A stretch of DNA of 64,000 nucleotides from JAKZVK01 sp965261065 (GCA_965261065.1 OZ253444.1:5270001-5334000); one strand, 5' to 3'; shown: positions 45,173 to 54,535, counted from the first letter of the stretch. The notes: generated by a model not told the origin, from the sequence alone. Numbers and translations are program-made.

Positions 45173-46266
45173 TTGAATCCCGCAAATTATTATGACACTT
45201 TTTGATAGTTTGGAGCATCTATATATGTATGGGCAACCCCAAAGGTGTGAAGCGGGATTTCAAGGCCCTGGAGAAGCGCCGTTTCGAAGCGATGCGGCTG
45301 CTCGACCAAGGCCACAATCAGTCCGAGACGGCAAGACGGCTGAAAGTCGCTCGCCAAACCGTCAGTGCGTGGCGGCGGCAATACCGCGAGCAGGGTGCGG
45401 CCGGACTCCGCCAGGCCGGGCGCGCCGGACGCAAGCCGCTCCTCGATGCCGCACAACGCGAACGCCTGACGTCGCTGTTGCTGGAAGGCCCGCAAGCCCA
45501 CGGCTTCCCCACGCCCCTGTGGAGCTGTCCGCGGGTGGCTCGGCTGATCGGAGACGAGTTCGGGGTCGACTACCACGAAGGCCACGTCTGGAAGATCCTG
45601 CGAGCGCTCGACTGGAGCCCGCAACGCCCGGTCGGAAAGGCGCGCGAGCGCAACGAAGAGCAGATCCGCACCTGGAAGCGCAAGACCTGGACGCGCATTA
45701 AAAAAAAGCCCAAAACGAAGGCCGTACGCTCGTCTTCATCGACGAAAGCGGATTGAGTCAGAAGCCGCATCGCTGCCGCACCTGGGCGCCACGCGGCCAA
45801 ACACCGGTGCTGCAGTTTAACTTCAATTGGGAGAAGCTTTCCGTCTCGGCGGGGCTGACGCTGCGTAACTTCTACTTTCGGCTCTATCCCGGTGCGATCG
45901 GCAAAGAGCAAGTGATCGACTTTCTCAAGGCGTTGGTACGTCATATCGATCGGCCGCTGCTGATCGTCTGGGACCGGCTGCCTGCGCACCGTAGCCGCCT
46001 GGTGCAAGAGTTCATCCAACTCTCCGAAGGCCACATCGCAACCGAGTACTTGCCACCCTATGCGCCGGAGTTGAATCCGGTGGAATACATCTGGGCTTAC
46101 TGGAAGCAGCACGAGTTGCCGAACGTCTGTCCGAAGGACTACGGCGAGCTGAACGAGCGGGTCCGCAAGGCACTCCGCCGCATGCACCGCAAACCGCGTT
46201 TGATCACGGCCTTCTGGAAACAGTCTTCTCTTTGCTTCGAGTGACGTGATATTATGCGGGACTCAA
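45173..46266 (+). mobile_element. IS630-family element, copy A, in the 3' end of fliG
   Basis: The 1094-bp element has ends TTGAATCCCGC and TTGAGTCCCGC (reading inward) and is flanked by TA dinucleotides (45171-45172, 46267-46268), as expected for IS630/Tc1 transposition. Removing it and one TA restores a fliG frame that ends in EAEGVLSLKGAVGEQYVV. Confidence 0.92.
45202..46244 (+). CDS. IS630-family transposase, two frames with probable -1 frameshift (copy A)
   Basis: Frame 1 (45202-45756) has a helix-turn-helix domain (ARRLKVARQTVSAWRRQYREQ). Frame 2 (45753-46244) has WAPRGQTPVLQF, FLKALVRHIDRPLLIVWDRLPAHRS (second aspartate) and LPPYAPELNPVEYIWAYWK (glutamate). A run of eight As near 45709-45716 precedes the join. 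A -1 slip there reads on as GRTLVFIDESGLSQKPH, which supplies the first catalytic aspartate, so programmed frameshifting is likely. Confidence 0.88.
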
Positions 46267-46380
46267 TAGTACTCCCTCGGCCTCCAGAGTGCGGACAACG
46301 CCGATGATCTGCTGTTGTGACGTCTCGACGTCTCGAATCTTAATCGGCCCAAGCGCCTCCATGTCTTCTTGCAGCATCGC

Positions 46381-47262
46381 TTAGCCACGCTCCGACATAT
46401 TGCTGAAGAAATGGTCGCGCAGCTTCTCGCTGGTTCCCTTCAAGGCGATCGTCAGCGTCTTCTTGTCCACTCGTGAAAGGATCTCGCGCATTCCAATCGT
46501 GTCGATGAGCAGCAGGTCCTCAAACACAAACATCAAGTTGCGAATGGCCTCGCCCAGCGCCACGTCTCTTTCTTCGACCTCCTGCAGTAGTTCTTGCCCC
46601 GCGTTGGACTCCAGCCGGTTGAACATCTCCGCGACTGCCGGCACGCCTCCGTAAGACTCGCGGCTGAACTGACCCAGCGACTTCAGCTTCTGCTCGAGAA
46701 TCGTAGCGATCCGGCCGACAATCTCGGGCGAGATCTGGTCGAGCGTGGCCATCCGGCCCGCGACATCCGACCGTACCTCCGGCGGAAGCGCCATCAGCAT
46801 CCCCGCCGCCGAGCTGCTATTGAGGTGCGAGAGCACCAACGCGATGGTCTGCGGGTGCTCACTCTGAATGAACTTCGCCACTTGCTGCGGATCGGCCTTC
46901 TGCAGCGGCTCGAACGTGGAAAGCTCGTCGCCCAGTGACTTGACGAGCCGGTCGATGATATTCCGAGCGCGATCCTTTCCGAAAGCGCCGTTGAGGACCC
47001 TTTTCGCGTAGTCGATGCCCCCCGACACCAGGTAGTCGTGCGCCATCGAAAGCTCGTGAAAGTCCTGAAGCGTCTTCTCGGCTTGATCCGGTGTCACCGT
47101 TCCGAGCTTTGAGATCTCGCGACTGACTCGCTGCACCTCCTCATCCGTCAGCAGGCGAAAGACCTCCGTCGCGACATCGTCACCGAGCGCGACGATAGCA
47201 ATTGCCGCCTTCCGCATGCCGGAAAGGATTATGTTTTCATTTTCCGCATTGCTAATTGCCAT
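46381..47262 (-). pseudogene. fliG: Flagellar motor switch protein FliG, C-terminally truncated by a stop codon
   Basis: FliG is the rotor protein that receives torque. Residues 1-293 are present: GMRKAAIAIVALGDDVATEVFRLL, the EHPQTIALVLSHL armadillo segment, RLESNAGQELLQEVEERDVALGEAIRNLMFVFEDL and LSRVDKKTLTIALKGTSEKLRDHFFSNMSERG. A TAA at 46381-46383 stops the frame. Downstream sequence still encodes AMLQEDMEALGPIKIRDVETSQQQIIGVVRTLEAEGVL, the last C-terminal helices, which are then cut by IS630 copy A. Without both lesions the protein would be 344 residues. The charged torque helix may survive, but the end of the C-terminal domain is lost. Confidence 0.9.
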
Positions 47263-47389
47263 GACGGTCTCGGTAACTTCCTACTGACTCTCGCGAATGA
47301 TTTTGATGGGGCCCATGTTCACATGTGGGGGCACGGCATGCCGTGCCCGTCTTCCGAGGTCACTATGTTTCGCGAGCCTCAATAGGTTA
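47263..47389. other. fliF-fliG spacer with palindrome
   Basis: Contains a perfect GGGCACGGCATGCCGTGCCC palindrome (47329-47348), identical to that at 17143-17162. Original fliF-fliG spacing would be about 180 bp without the small element that follows, unusual for genes that normally abut. Confidence 0.6.
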
Positions 47390-47643
47390 ACTGGGGTATG
47401 CACTTGACTCCCGAAGCCCCAAGGTCTAGTATCCGGGCGCTGGAGGACTATTCGCGCACGCTGGGGAGTTTCAAGAGCGCTTCGCCTTCAGGTTTCAAAG
47501 TCAACCGCTGCCGTCCCCCCGCGGGGCGCAATGAGCGGCGGCTATAGGACCCACGACCGCTGCCCGATGGCCCCTCGAGGGTGCGGTCGCCGCAGTCGCC
47601 GACCACAAGGTGTGGGGTCGTCGGGAGTCAAGTGCATACCCCG
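47390..47643. mobile_element. MITE-like relative of the IS1595 element
   Basis: The 254-bp element has ends GGGGTATGCACTTGACTCCC and its inverse, clearly related to GGGTATCCACTTGACTC of the full IS1595 copies. It is flanked by the 8-bp duplication ATAGGTTA (47382-47389, 47644-47651). The left interior retains a remnant of a transposase start (GGAGGACTATTCGCGC, compare GGAGGATTACCCGCGC). It has no coding capacity and lies between fliF and fliG. Confidence 0.85.
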
Positions 47644-47688
47644 ATAGGTTAATTTCTGCTACCTCCGGCCCCTCACAACCCGTCGCGG

Positions 47689-47763
47689 CTATTCGTCATC
47701 CTCATGTATCCACGAGCGAAGCAGTTGAACAAAGGCATCGGGGTCGTTCGCTGCCGTCTCCTC
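47689..47763 (-). pseudogene. fliF: fliF 3' end (displaced C-terminal fragment)
   Basis: Minus strand encodes EETAANDPDAFVQLLRSWIHEDDE and a stop, the standard FliF C-terminus that binds FliG. It joins in frame to KKHL at 52358 after removing 47766-52357 with duplications, giving a 554-residue FliF (coding length 1665 nt). It now lies about 4.6 kb from the rest of the gene. Confidence 0.9.
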
Positions 47764-47765
47764 TA

Positions 47766-48858
47766 TTGAGTCCCGCATAATATCCCGTCACTCGAAGCAA
47801 AGAGAAGACTGTTTCCAGAAGGCCGTGATCAAACGCGGTTTGCGGTGCATGCGGCGGAGTGCCTTGCGGGCCCGCTCGTTCAGCTCGCCGTAGTCCTTCG
47901 GACAGACGTTCGGCAACTCGTGCTGCTTCCAGTAAGCCCAGATGTATTCCACCGGATTCAACTCCGGCGCATAGGGTGGCAAGTACTCGGTTGCGATGTG
48001 GCCTTCGGAGAGTTGGATGAACTCTTGCACCAGGCGGCTACGGTGCGCCGGCAGCCGGTCCCAGACGATCAGCAGCGGCCGATCGATATGACGTACCAAC
48101 GCCTTGAGAAAGTCGATCACTTGCTCTTTGCCGATCGCACCGGGATAGAGCCGAAAGTAGAAGTTACGCAGCGTCAGCCCCGCCGAGACGGAAAGCTTCT
48201 CCCAATTGAAGTTAAACTGCAGCACCGGTGTTTGGCCGCGTGGCGCCCAGGTGCGGCAGCGATGCGGCTTCTGACTCAATCCGCTTTCGTCGATGAAGAC
48301 GAGCGTACGGCCTTCGTTTGGGCTTTTTTTTAATGCGCGTCCAGGTCTTGCGCTTCCAGGTGCGGATCTGCTCTTCGTTGCGCTCGCGCGCCTTTCCGAC
48401 CGGGCGTTGCGGGCTCCAGTCGAGCGCTCGCAGGATCTTCCAGACGTGGCCTTCGTGGTAGTCGACCCCGAACTCGTCTCCGATCAGCCGAGCCACCCGC
48501 GGACAGCTCCACAGGGGCGTGGGGAAGCCGTGGGCTTGCGGGCCTTCCAGCAACAGCGACGTCAGGCGTTCGCGTTGTGCGGCATCGAGGAGCGGCTTGC
48601 GTCCGGCGCGCCCGGCCTGGCGGAGTCCGGCCGCACCCTGCTCGCGGTATTGCCGCCGCCACGCACTGACGGTTTGGCGAGCGACTTTCAGCCGTCTTGC
48701 CGTCTCGGACTGATTGTGGCCTTGGTCGAGCAGCCGCATCGCTTCGAAACGGCGCTTCTCCAGGGCCTTGAAATCCCGCTTCACACCTTTGGGGTTGCCC
48801 ATACATATATAGATGCTCCAAACTATCAAAAAGTGTCATAATAATTTACGGGATTCAA
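47766..48858 (-). mobile_element. IS630-family element, copy B
   Basis: 1093 bp, flanked by TA (47764-47765, 48859-48860). It inserted inside a CTAAG pentamer: the bases on each side read C-TA ... TA-AG. That pentamer is the target duplication of the IS1380-carrying unit that follows, so this insertion is younger than the unit. Confidence 0.9.
47788..48829 (-). pseudogene. IS630-family transposase with a one-base deletion (copy B)
   Basis: Same two frames as copy A (48212-48829 and 47788-48279), but the segment after the eight-A run has one base fewer (CCCAAACG against CCCAAAACG). The -1 slip that fuses the frames in copy A no longer works here; the first frame instead runs on as KRRPYARLHRRKR. 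Probably inactive. Confidence 0.8.
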
Positions 48859-48862
48859 TAAG

Positions 48863-49215
48863 TGGACATCGTCGAGATAGATGACGCCGATGAGGACGAG
48901 GTCCGGGAGATGTTCCTGCGCCTGCAGAACGGGACTTCATTGCGTGCACAAGAGAAGCGAAACGCCTATCCAGGGCGCATGAGAGACACCGTACGCGAGC
49001 TGGCTGGACACCCCTTCTTCGAGTGCGTCGGCTTCTCAAACTCGCGGTACACGCACGACCTGGTCGCCGCCCAGCTCGTCCGGCTGGAGACGGAAGGGGG
49101 GCCAACGAATGTCAAGAACCGTGACCTTAACAACATGTATCAAGAAGGCCGTGACATCGCACCTGACTCCGATGCGCCCAAGGAAGTCCGGCGAGTTCTT
49201 GACCTGCTCGCCTAG
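48863..49215 (+). pseudogene. DUF262 (GmrSD-type) C-terminal fragment
   Basis: VREMFLRLQNGTSLRAQEKRNAYPGRMRDTVRELAGHPFF and DLVAAQLVRLETEGGPTNVKNRDLNNMYQEGRD match the conserved part of DUF262 proteins, which include type IV restriction GmrSD subunits and related nucleases (FIRLN.G..L..QE.RNA pattern). The N-terminal domain with the DGQQR-type motif is missing because the captured segment begins here. Non-functional fragment. Confidence 0.75.
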
Positions 49216-49264
49216 GTCTTTCCAGAGAAAACGCCGGAGAACGCGCAGTTGTATCTCGCTTGAA

Positions 49265-50239
49265 TCAGGGGGAGGAAATGGTAAGGCGATCCAGTAATAG
49301 AGGGATGTCAGCCTGCCAAGTAACACGCTCTTCGGCATTGTTACGATGCGTCGCCACAAAGGAGAGTGCCTGCGAAACATCGTACTTAGTTGCTGCATGC
49401 CCTGGAGAGCCGGGTACGCGGCCCAGATATCGGATCGGCTTTTCGGTTGCGGTACCGGATGCGAATGGGCCCTTGATCTCAATATCCTTGCCGACATCGC
49501 AGATGTGAAAGACCCTCGCGGCTGCTTTCTTACCCCATTTCTCGGATAGTTTGTGGTCCGCCCAGGTCGCGATGCTATCGATGGAAACTTTTTCGGCCTG
49601 CCATCTCTTCATCCTGGAGCGGTCAGCTCCAACGGCTTCGAGGGCCGGTCGAATGCGCTAGGGTATTGAAGTGAGATCCAGGCTTTGCCCGTGACGTTCT
49701 TTGATTTCGATCTTGGTCTCGCCGATGACCAAACCATTCGAACAGACAAATTGGTACCACCCGAACAAGATAACGAGGCGCGAGGAGCCATCGACTGAGT
49801 TGAAACATTCGAGTCTTAGATCAAGTTTCGTCCCGGGAGAGCCGAAGCTGTATGCGTCGGGGAAGTAGATGCGGAAATTCATCCATTCGCCCAGTTCCGA
49901 CAGTCCCACCGCATAACACAATTGGTCAGATTGGATGCCGGCGTCGAGCAATCCCTTGCGGCAGAGTTTGGCAACATCGCGGTGTGGTGCGAGAGAATAG
50001 GTATGCGACACGGTGCCTACCGGGATGGGTCGCTCTGCAGCGGACAGAGGTTGGCGTGTGACAGTCTGAAGAAACGGGTTGACTGGTTCGTCCTGACCTG
50101 CGGTGAATGGCGTGAGCTTGAACTCCGGCAAGACTGTTAGGATTGCGTCCCAGGTGCCTGAATAGTAACGCACCTTGCGCGATCGCCATTGTGCGTCGCC
50201 CGGCAGGATTGAAACCGTCGGCGTTTCGACTTCTCGCAT
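49265..50239 (-). pseudogene. DUF932-like phage/plasmid protein with an internal stop
   Basis: From ATG 50239 (MREVETPTVSILPGDAQWRSRKVRYYSG) the frame runs through DLRLECFNSVDGSSRLVILFGWYQFVCSNGLVIGETKIEIKERH, the signature of DUF932 proteins common on phages and plasmids. It meets TAG at 49658-49660. The same frame continues immediately (RIRPALEAVGADRSRMKRWQAEKVSIDSIATWADHKLSEKWG...) to 49265, so a single nonsense change splits a protein of about 324 residues. Confidence 0.72.
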
Positions 50240-50396
50240 CAGTTCTCTCCCTGCAAGATCCCCACGAATCTCACGTCGCGCTTTGGCTGACTCTTGGGAA
50301 TGGCGTGATGACAGTTGATTTCCAGGGGGTGCCCGGTAACTGGCCGTGATCGAGACCGTCGACAATCCAGGCCTTTCAGTTGAGCGTGAGCAAGCG

Positions 50397-50691
50397 TCAA
50401 GACCGACCTCGTGACCGTGTTCTCCTTGCTCGTCTCGCCGGTTGAATTTTCACAGTACCTTTGCACTTTGGGTATCGCACACAACCGTAAAACGATCCAA
50501 ATAGGCCTTTCTGCAGGCGTGTCTCTGCCCCGCAATCCGGGCATGGCGAGCCTTCCTCCGGCAGATTTGGTTCGCGGCGGCCGCCATCTGAACGACCATG
50601 GGAGCGCAGCCGCTTTATCTCCACCTTCATATTCCGTTTCCAACCACAGCTTGCTTCACATTCAAAGTACGGCCCGTATTTACCGTCTTAA
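50397..50691 (-). pseudogene. Zinc-ribbon protein C-terminal fragment
   Basis: The open frame entering from IS1380 copy 4 encodes DGKYGPYFECEASCGW and then SPCPDCGAETRLQKGLFGSFYGCVRYPKCKGTV, topoisomerase-type C4 zinc ribbons that end many nuclease or NERD-domain proteins. The N-terminal part is lost at the IS end (50692). A basic tail (RRARRTRSRGRS) closes it. Confidence 0.7.
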
Positions 50692-52357
50692 CCAGGATTT
50701 CCATTTTGGCCCTGGCACGGTCACAGGATACACCCCCGCTGCGCCGAATACCACGTCTTTTCGCGCTGAACCCTGCACATCACCTCCGCCGGTAGGCGCC
50801 AGGGCTCGTCCGTCCGCTCACAGACGTTGATTGAGCGGACTGAACGGCGCTCCGGCCGACACTGCTCCCTGCGAAACCTTTTTGGAGCCAAAAACTGTTG
50901 ATCCTCGCCCGGGCAACGCTACCCACCCGGCACAGGCAGCGCCCAGATCCTATGCAGCATGTCACCGAACAGCCGCCGGTTCAGATGCCCCTCCGCCAGC
51001 AGCAACCAGTAGTAGCGAGCATGCTTGACCAGCCGACCGCCGGTCTTCATCAACCTGTGTTGCAAACTCGTTAGCGACCAGCTTTTGATTCGCTGCGGCA
51101 GCCCTAGCCGCCGCCACAGGTTGCCCAGGTTGTAGGCCAGCACGCTGAGTTGCAGCCGTACCTCGTTGGCTCGGAAGCGGTGACACGACAAGCGGGTCCA
51201 GTGCGTGGCCTGTTTGCCTTCTTTGATCCACTGCTCCGCCGTGCCGCGCTTGTTGTAGAACCGCACGACCGAGCGGCTCGGCAAGCTCATGCTCGTCACG
51301 ACAAATCCGACGCGCGGGAATAGTTCGCCCTGGTGATGCTCGACCTTGGCGACAACTCGCCTTGCCTTCGACCAGCTCTCGGCCTGATAGCGAAAACTCT
51401 TGTAGCGCACTAGGGGCTTGGCGTTCGGCCTGCCCGGTGGCCGAAACAGGATGTCCTCGATCTCCAGCTCCAGGCTCTTGTTCGCCGGGATGCGAATCAC
51501 GTAGTCCACGCCGCGCTCCTCCATCGCCTCGTAGATCTCGGGCTTGGCGAAGGCGGCGTCGGCGCGGAACGTCACCTGTTTGCCCTCCGCCTGTTGTCGT
51601 TCGATCTCCGGCAGTAGCAGCTCGTCCCAGTCCTCGGCGCTGTGCACGTTGCCGGGACGCAGCTTCGCGCCTAGGCAGTCGCCGTGCTGGTTGAACAGCA
51701 ACAGCGGGTGATAGCAGAGGGACTCAAAATGGCCGTTGTAGGCACTGCCTTCCTGTTGGCCGTGGACGGGGCTCTCCGTGGAGTCCATGTCGAGCACCAC
51801 GCGGTCTGAACCGTCGGGAGCTTCGGCTTGCGCGACCAGCTCCCGGTTCACTGCCATCAGCCCCAGCAAGTTCTCTTCGCTCGCCAGCATCTCCGTCTCG
51901 AAGCCATGCAGCGTCGAGGTCAAGGCTGCTCCGCGATCCCAGTTCCTCTTCGAGCCGATCAAGCGAAAGGTCGGATCGGCGGATACTCGAACGGCGTCAT
52001 TGAGGTCCTCGTAGCCAGCGAGTCGGCTGTAGACCGACTGCCGCAGCAGATCGGCCAGCGCGAACTTCTTGTTCAAGCCTTGTCGCGAGTCGCTGAGATG
52101 CTCGTCGATCAGCTTCCCGAGTCCGAGTCGTTCATCCAGTTCGCGAACGAGAATCAGACCGCCATCCGAGGTGACTCGCGATCCTTGGAAATCGACTTTG
52201 AGAAATCCATTGAACGTGAGCTGAAACGGCTTGTTTTCTTTTTCACCCATCGGGTGTTGACCTCCATGGCATCCTTATCGGGCTCTAGCCCCTATCAATA
52301 AAGACGCTGAAGGTCGCTGGATGGTCTGAAGCTTATACATCAAATTGAAAATGCGGG
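50692..52357 (-). mobile_element. IS1380-family element, copy 4
   Basis: 1666 bp with both terminal repeats. The flanks are TTAA/CTTAA at the transposase-distal end and CTAAG at the transposase-proximal end, so the element itself has no matching duplication; the duplication instead encloses the larger unit. Confidence 0.9.
50919..52250 (-). CDS. IS1380-family transposase (copy 4, intact)
   Basis: 443 residues, essentially identical to copy 2 (FALADLL replaces FPLADLL). All catalytic blocks are present. Together with copy 2 it is the likely source of transposase for the whole family here. Confidence 0.92.
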   Translation of the reverse strand: MGEKENKPFQLTFNGFLKVDFQGSRVTSDGGLILVRELDERLGLGKLIDEHLSDSRQGLNKKFALADLLRQSVYSRLAGYEDLNDAVRVSADPTFRLIGSKRNWDRGAALTSTLHGFETEMLASEENLLGLMAVNRELVAQAEAPDGSDRVVLDMDSTESPVHGQQEGSAYNGHFESLCYHPLLLFNQHGDCLGAKLRPGNVHSAEDWDELLLPEIERQQAEGKQVTFRADAAFAKPEIYEAMEERGVDYVIRIPANKSLELEIEDILFRPPGRPNAKPLVRYKSFRYQAESWSKARRVVAKVEHHQGELFPRVGFVVTSMSLPSRSVVRFYNKRGTAEQWIKEGKQATHWTRLSCHRFRANEVRLQLSVLAYNLGNLWRRLGLPQRIKSWSLTSLQHRLMKTGGRLVKHARYYWLLLAEGHLNRRLFGDMLHRIWALPVPGG

Positions 52358-53948
52358 CTAAGTGTTTCTTCAGTACCTGTGCCCGACTTGTACCCAGCGT
52401 CGTATTCCTCAAGCCTTGTAGTAACTTGGCTTCTTCGGCTTCTTTCAAGCTCTTCGCCTCTTCGGCGGCTTCCAATTCTCGGAGGGACTGCTCCGCTCTC
52501 TGCTCGGCCTCCTTCTTGGTGCGGAGGGCTTTCCTCTTCGAACGGCGGCGGTTCCACCACAGGAACGCAACCGCCAAGACCAGGGTCACGACTGCGCCGG
52601 CTACTAAGTTATATCGGTTGTCTTTGATCCAATCGAGCCAAACCACACTCGGCTCCTCCTGGAGCTCGGGAGGTGGCTCGACAGGAGGCTCGAAGATCGT
52701 GAACGGCAGGTTCTCGATCGTCAGAGTGTCGCCCCGCTGCTCATCGATTCCCGCCGCGGCAAGAACCAGCTCGCGCAAGGTAGCCATCTCTTCTTCCTGC
52801 CGAGGTCTCCGCACCAGCTTCCGGGCCGCCTCGTCCCACTCAATCACTTGGTCGACCAGCACGGCCACGGACAGCCGCTTGACCTCGCCGGGCTCGATTT
52901 TCATGTTCGTGACCGTACGGCTAGTCTTGTAGTTCGTCGTTTCCAGCGTGCGCGAATGCCCCGTGGCTCCTACCCGCGGCGTGGCCGGCTGCCGCGGCAG
53001 GTTTGATGCCGTCCCGGGCACTCCGCTCTGCTGCGTGGGTTGTGAGGTCTCTTCGGAGCGCTGAGTCGACATGACCACGGTGTTCGGATCGTAGATTTCC
53101 TCGGTCTGTTCTCCACCGTTCCAGTCGACATCGGCCCTGACGTTAGCCCGGCTGCGGTCAAAACCGATATACGGCTCGAGAGTCGCCAGGATCTTCTTCT
53201 CTACTTGCGACTCGATACGCCGCCGGTAATCCAACTGCTCGCCGCTGAACTCTTGTCCTTCCGGCCGCGGCTTGGCCAGGATGCGTCCGCGCGTGTCGAC
53301 GACGACCACCTTGCCGGAATCGAGGCCTTCGACCGCGCTGGTAATCAAATGAGTGATCGCATCGACCTTTTCTTTGGGCAGTTCCTCCGAACGCTTCAGT
53401 TGCAGGACGACCGACGCCTTGGCAACCTGTTCGTAGTCGAGAAAAACGGAGCGCTTGGGCAAACTGATGTGGACTCGCGCCCGGTCCACTTCGTCAAGCG
53501 ATCGGATCGTCCGCTCCAGCTCTCCCTCCAGCGCGCGTCGAAAGTTTACCTGCTCGGCAAACTCGGTCGCGCCGAAGCTCGATTGGTCAAAGAGCTCGAA
53601 CCCCTGACGGCCGCTTCGAGGCAGTTGCTCGGTGGCAAGCTGCAGGCGAGCGTCGTCCAAATGTTGTTCGGGCACCATGATGGTGCTGCCCCGCGCCACC
53701 AGCTTGTAGGGAATCTCCAATTCCTTGAGGCGCGTAACCGTTGTCCCCGCTTCCTCAGCGCTCAGATCGGTATACAACGGCCGGTAGGCCTTCTGGGCCA
53801 TGTACGAACGAAACGACCAGATAGCGGCGAAGATCAGCACCGTTGAGGCCACAAGCACGACGCGCTGGCGCGGACTCAACCCCGTCCAGAACTCGACAAG
53901 ACGGTCCCTGAACTGAGCCAGGACGGCAAGAATCCGCCCCATCAGCAC
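52358..53948 (-). pseudogene. fliF: Flagellar MS-ring protein FliF, lacking its C-terminus
   Basis: About 530 residues. There is an N-terminal membrane segment (RVVLVASTVLIFAAIWSF) and the RBM ring modules (ELEIPYKLVARGSTIMVPEQHLDDARLQLATEQLPRSGRQGFELFDQSSFGATEFAEQVNFRRALEGELERTI). The second membrane segment is RYNLVAGAVVTLVLAVAFLWW. The frame ends natively at LGTSRAQVLKKHL and then runs into IS1380 sequence as RIFNLMYKLQTIQ. The missing 24 residues, which contact FliG, lie at 47689-47762. Starts at GTG 53948 or ATG 53942. The MS ring might still form, but rotor attachment should fail. Confidence 0.92.
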
Positions 53949-54166
53949 TGCGCTCCCTGGCGTAGCGCCGTTTTAGTTCGTTGCCCCGTCATGTCGATCC
54001 ATTGCGCAACGCGTACACTTGTCCGCCTCGCCCCAACTGCGTGCACGTACTTGTCCGGGTGCGGCGGACGACTAGATGACCCAGAGAGTGAATCGGGGTG
54101 CCGCGTCATCCTTCTACCCACCGGCGTCTTGCCTCCGGCCGTTGGGGCCAAAGGGCCTACCGGAAT

Positions 54167-54466
54167 TCACACCTGCATCCGCATCACCTCCTGGTAAGCG
54201 TCGACGGCCTTGTTGCGAATGCTCATCATCAACTGCGACGCTAGTCCTGCTTTCTCGCTCGCCAAGAGCACCCGATGCAGTTCGACGGGCTCGCCCGCTA
54301 GCAGCTTGCGCAACTCCCCATCCGCCTCGCTCTGCAACTGGTTGAGGCGTCCCATCGCATCGGAAAGAAGGTCTCCAAAAGAGCCCTGCTCCTTCTCCGG
54401 TGACGCGGGCGCCGGTGGCTCGATGGCAATGGACGGCTTGATTCCGCTCAGGCCCACTGCGTTCAT
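54167..54466 (-). CDS. fliE: Flagellar hook-basal body protein FliE
   Basis: 99 residues from ATG 54466, which follows a strong AAGGAGGGG ribosome site. GSFGDLLSDAMGRLNQLQSEADGELRKLLAGEPVELHRVLLASEKAGLASQLMMSIRNKAVDAYQEVMRMQV is the standard FliE core, with the helical C-terminus. It connects the MS ring to the rod. Intact and between flgC and fliF. Confidence 0.93.
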   Translation of the reverse strand: MNAVGLSGIKPSIAIEPPAPASPEKEQGSFGDLLSDAMGRLNQLQSEADGELRKLLAGEPVELHRVLLASEKAGLASQLMMSIRNKAVDAYQEVMRMQV

Positions 54467-54535
54467 GATTACCCCTCCTTGGAAGTGCACCCGGCATCAG
54501 ACGGGCCGGGGGCCCCAGCGGCAGCACACGCCACC

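Larger units (their letters stand above)
48863..52357 (-). mobile_element. Composite unit: IS1380 copy 4 plus 1.83 kb of captured DNA, inserted in fliF
   Basis: The unit consists of IS1380 copy 4 (50692-52357) and the DNA beyond its transposase-distal (right) end (48863-50691). It is bounded by CTAAG on both sides: intact at 52358-52362, and at the left split by IS630 copy B (47763-47765 plus 48861-48862). Removing the unit and one CTAAG restores the fliF frame exactly. The end at 52357 is the normal left terminal repeat; the other end (TGGACATCGTCGAGATAG...) is not a proper IS end. This matches read-through transposition as described for ISEcp1, also an IS1380-family element. Confidence 0.8.

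Noticed and set aside
50692..52362. Simple insertion of IS1380 copy 4 into fliF
   Set aside because: Its immediate flanks (TTAA/CTTAA and CTAAG) do not match, and the DNA beyond the right end is not fliF; the duplication encloses a larger unit.
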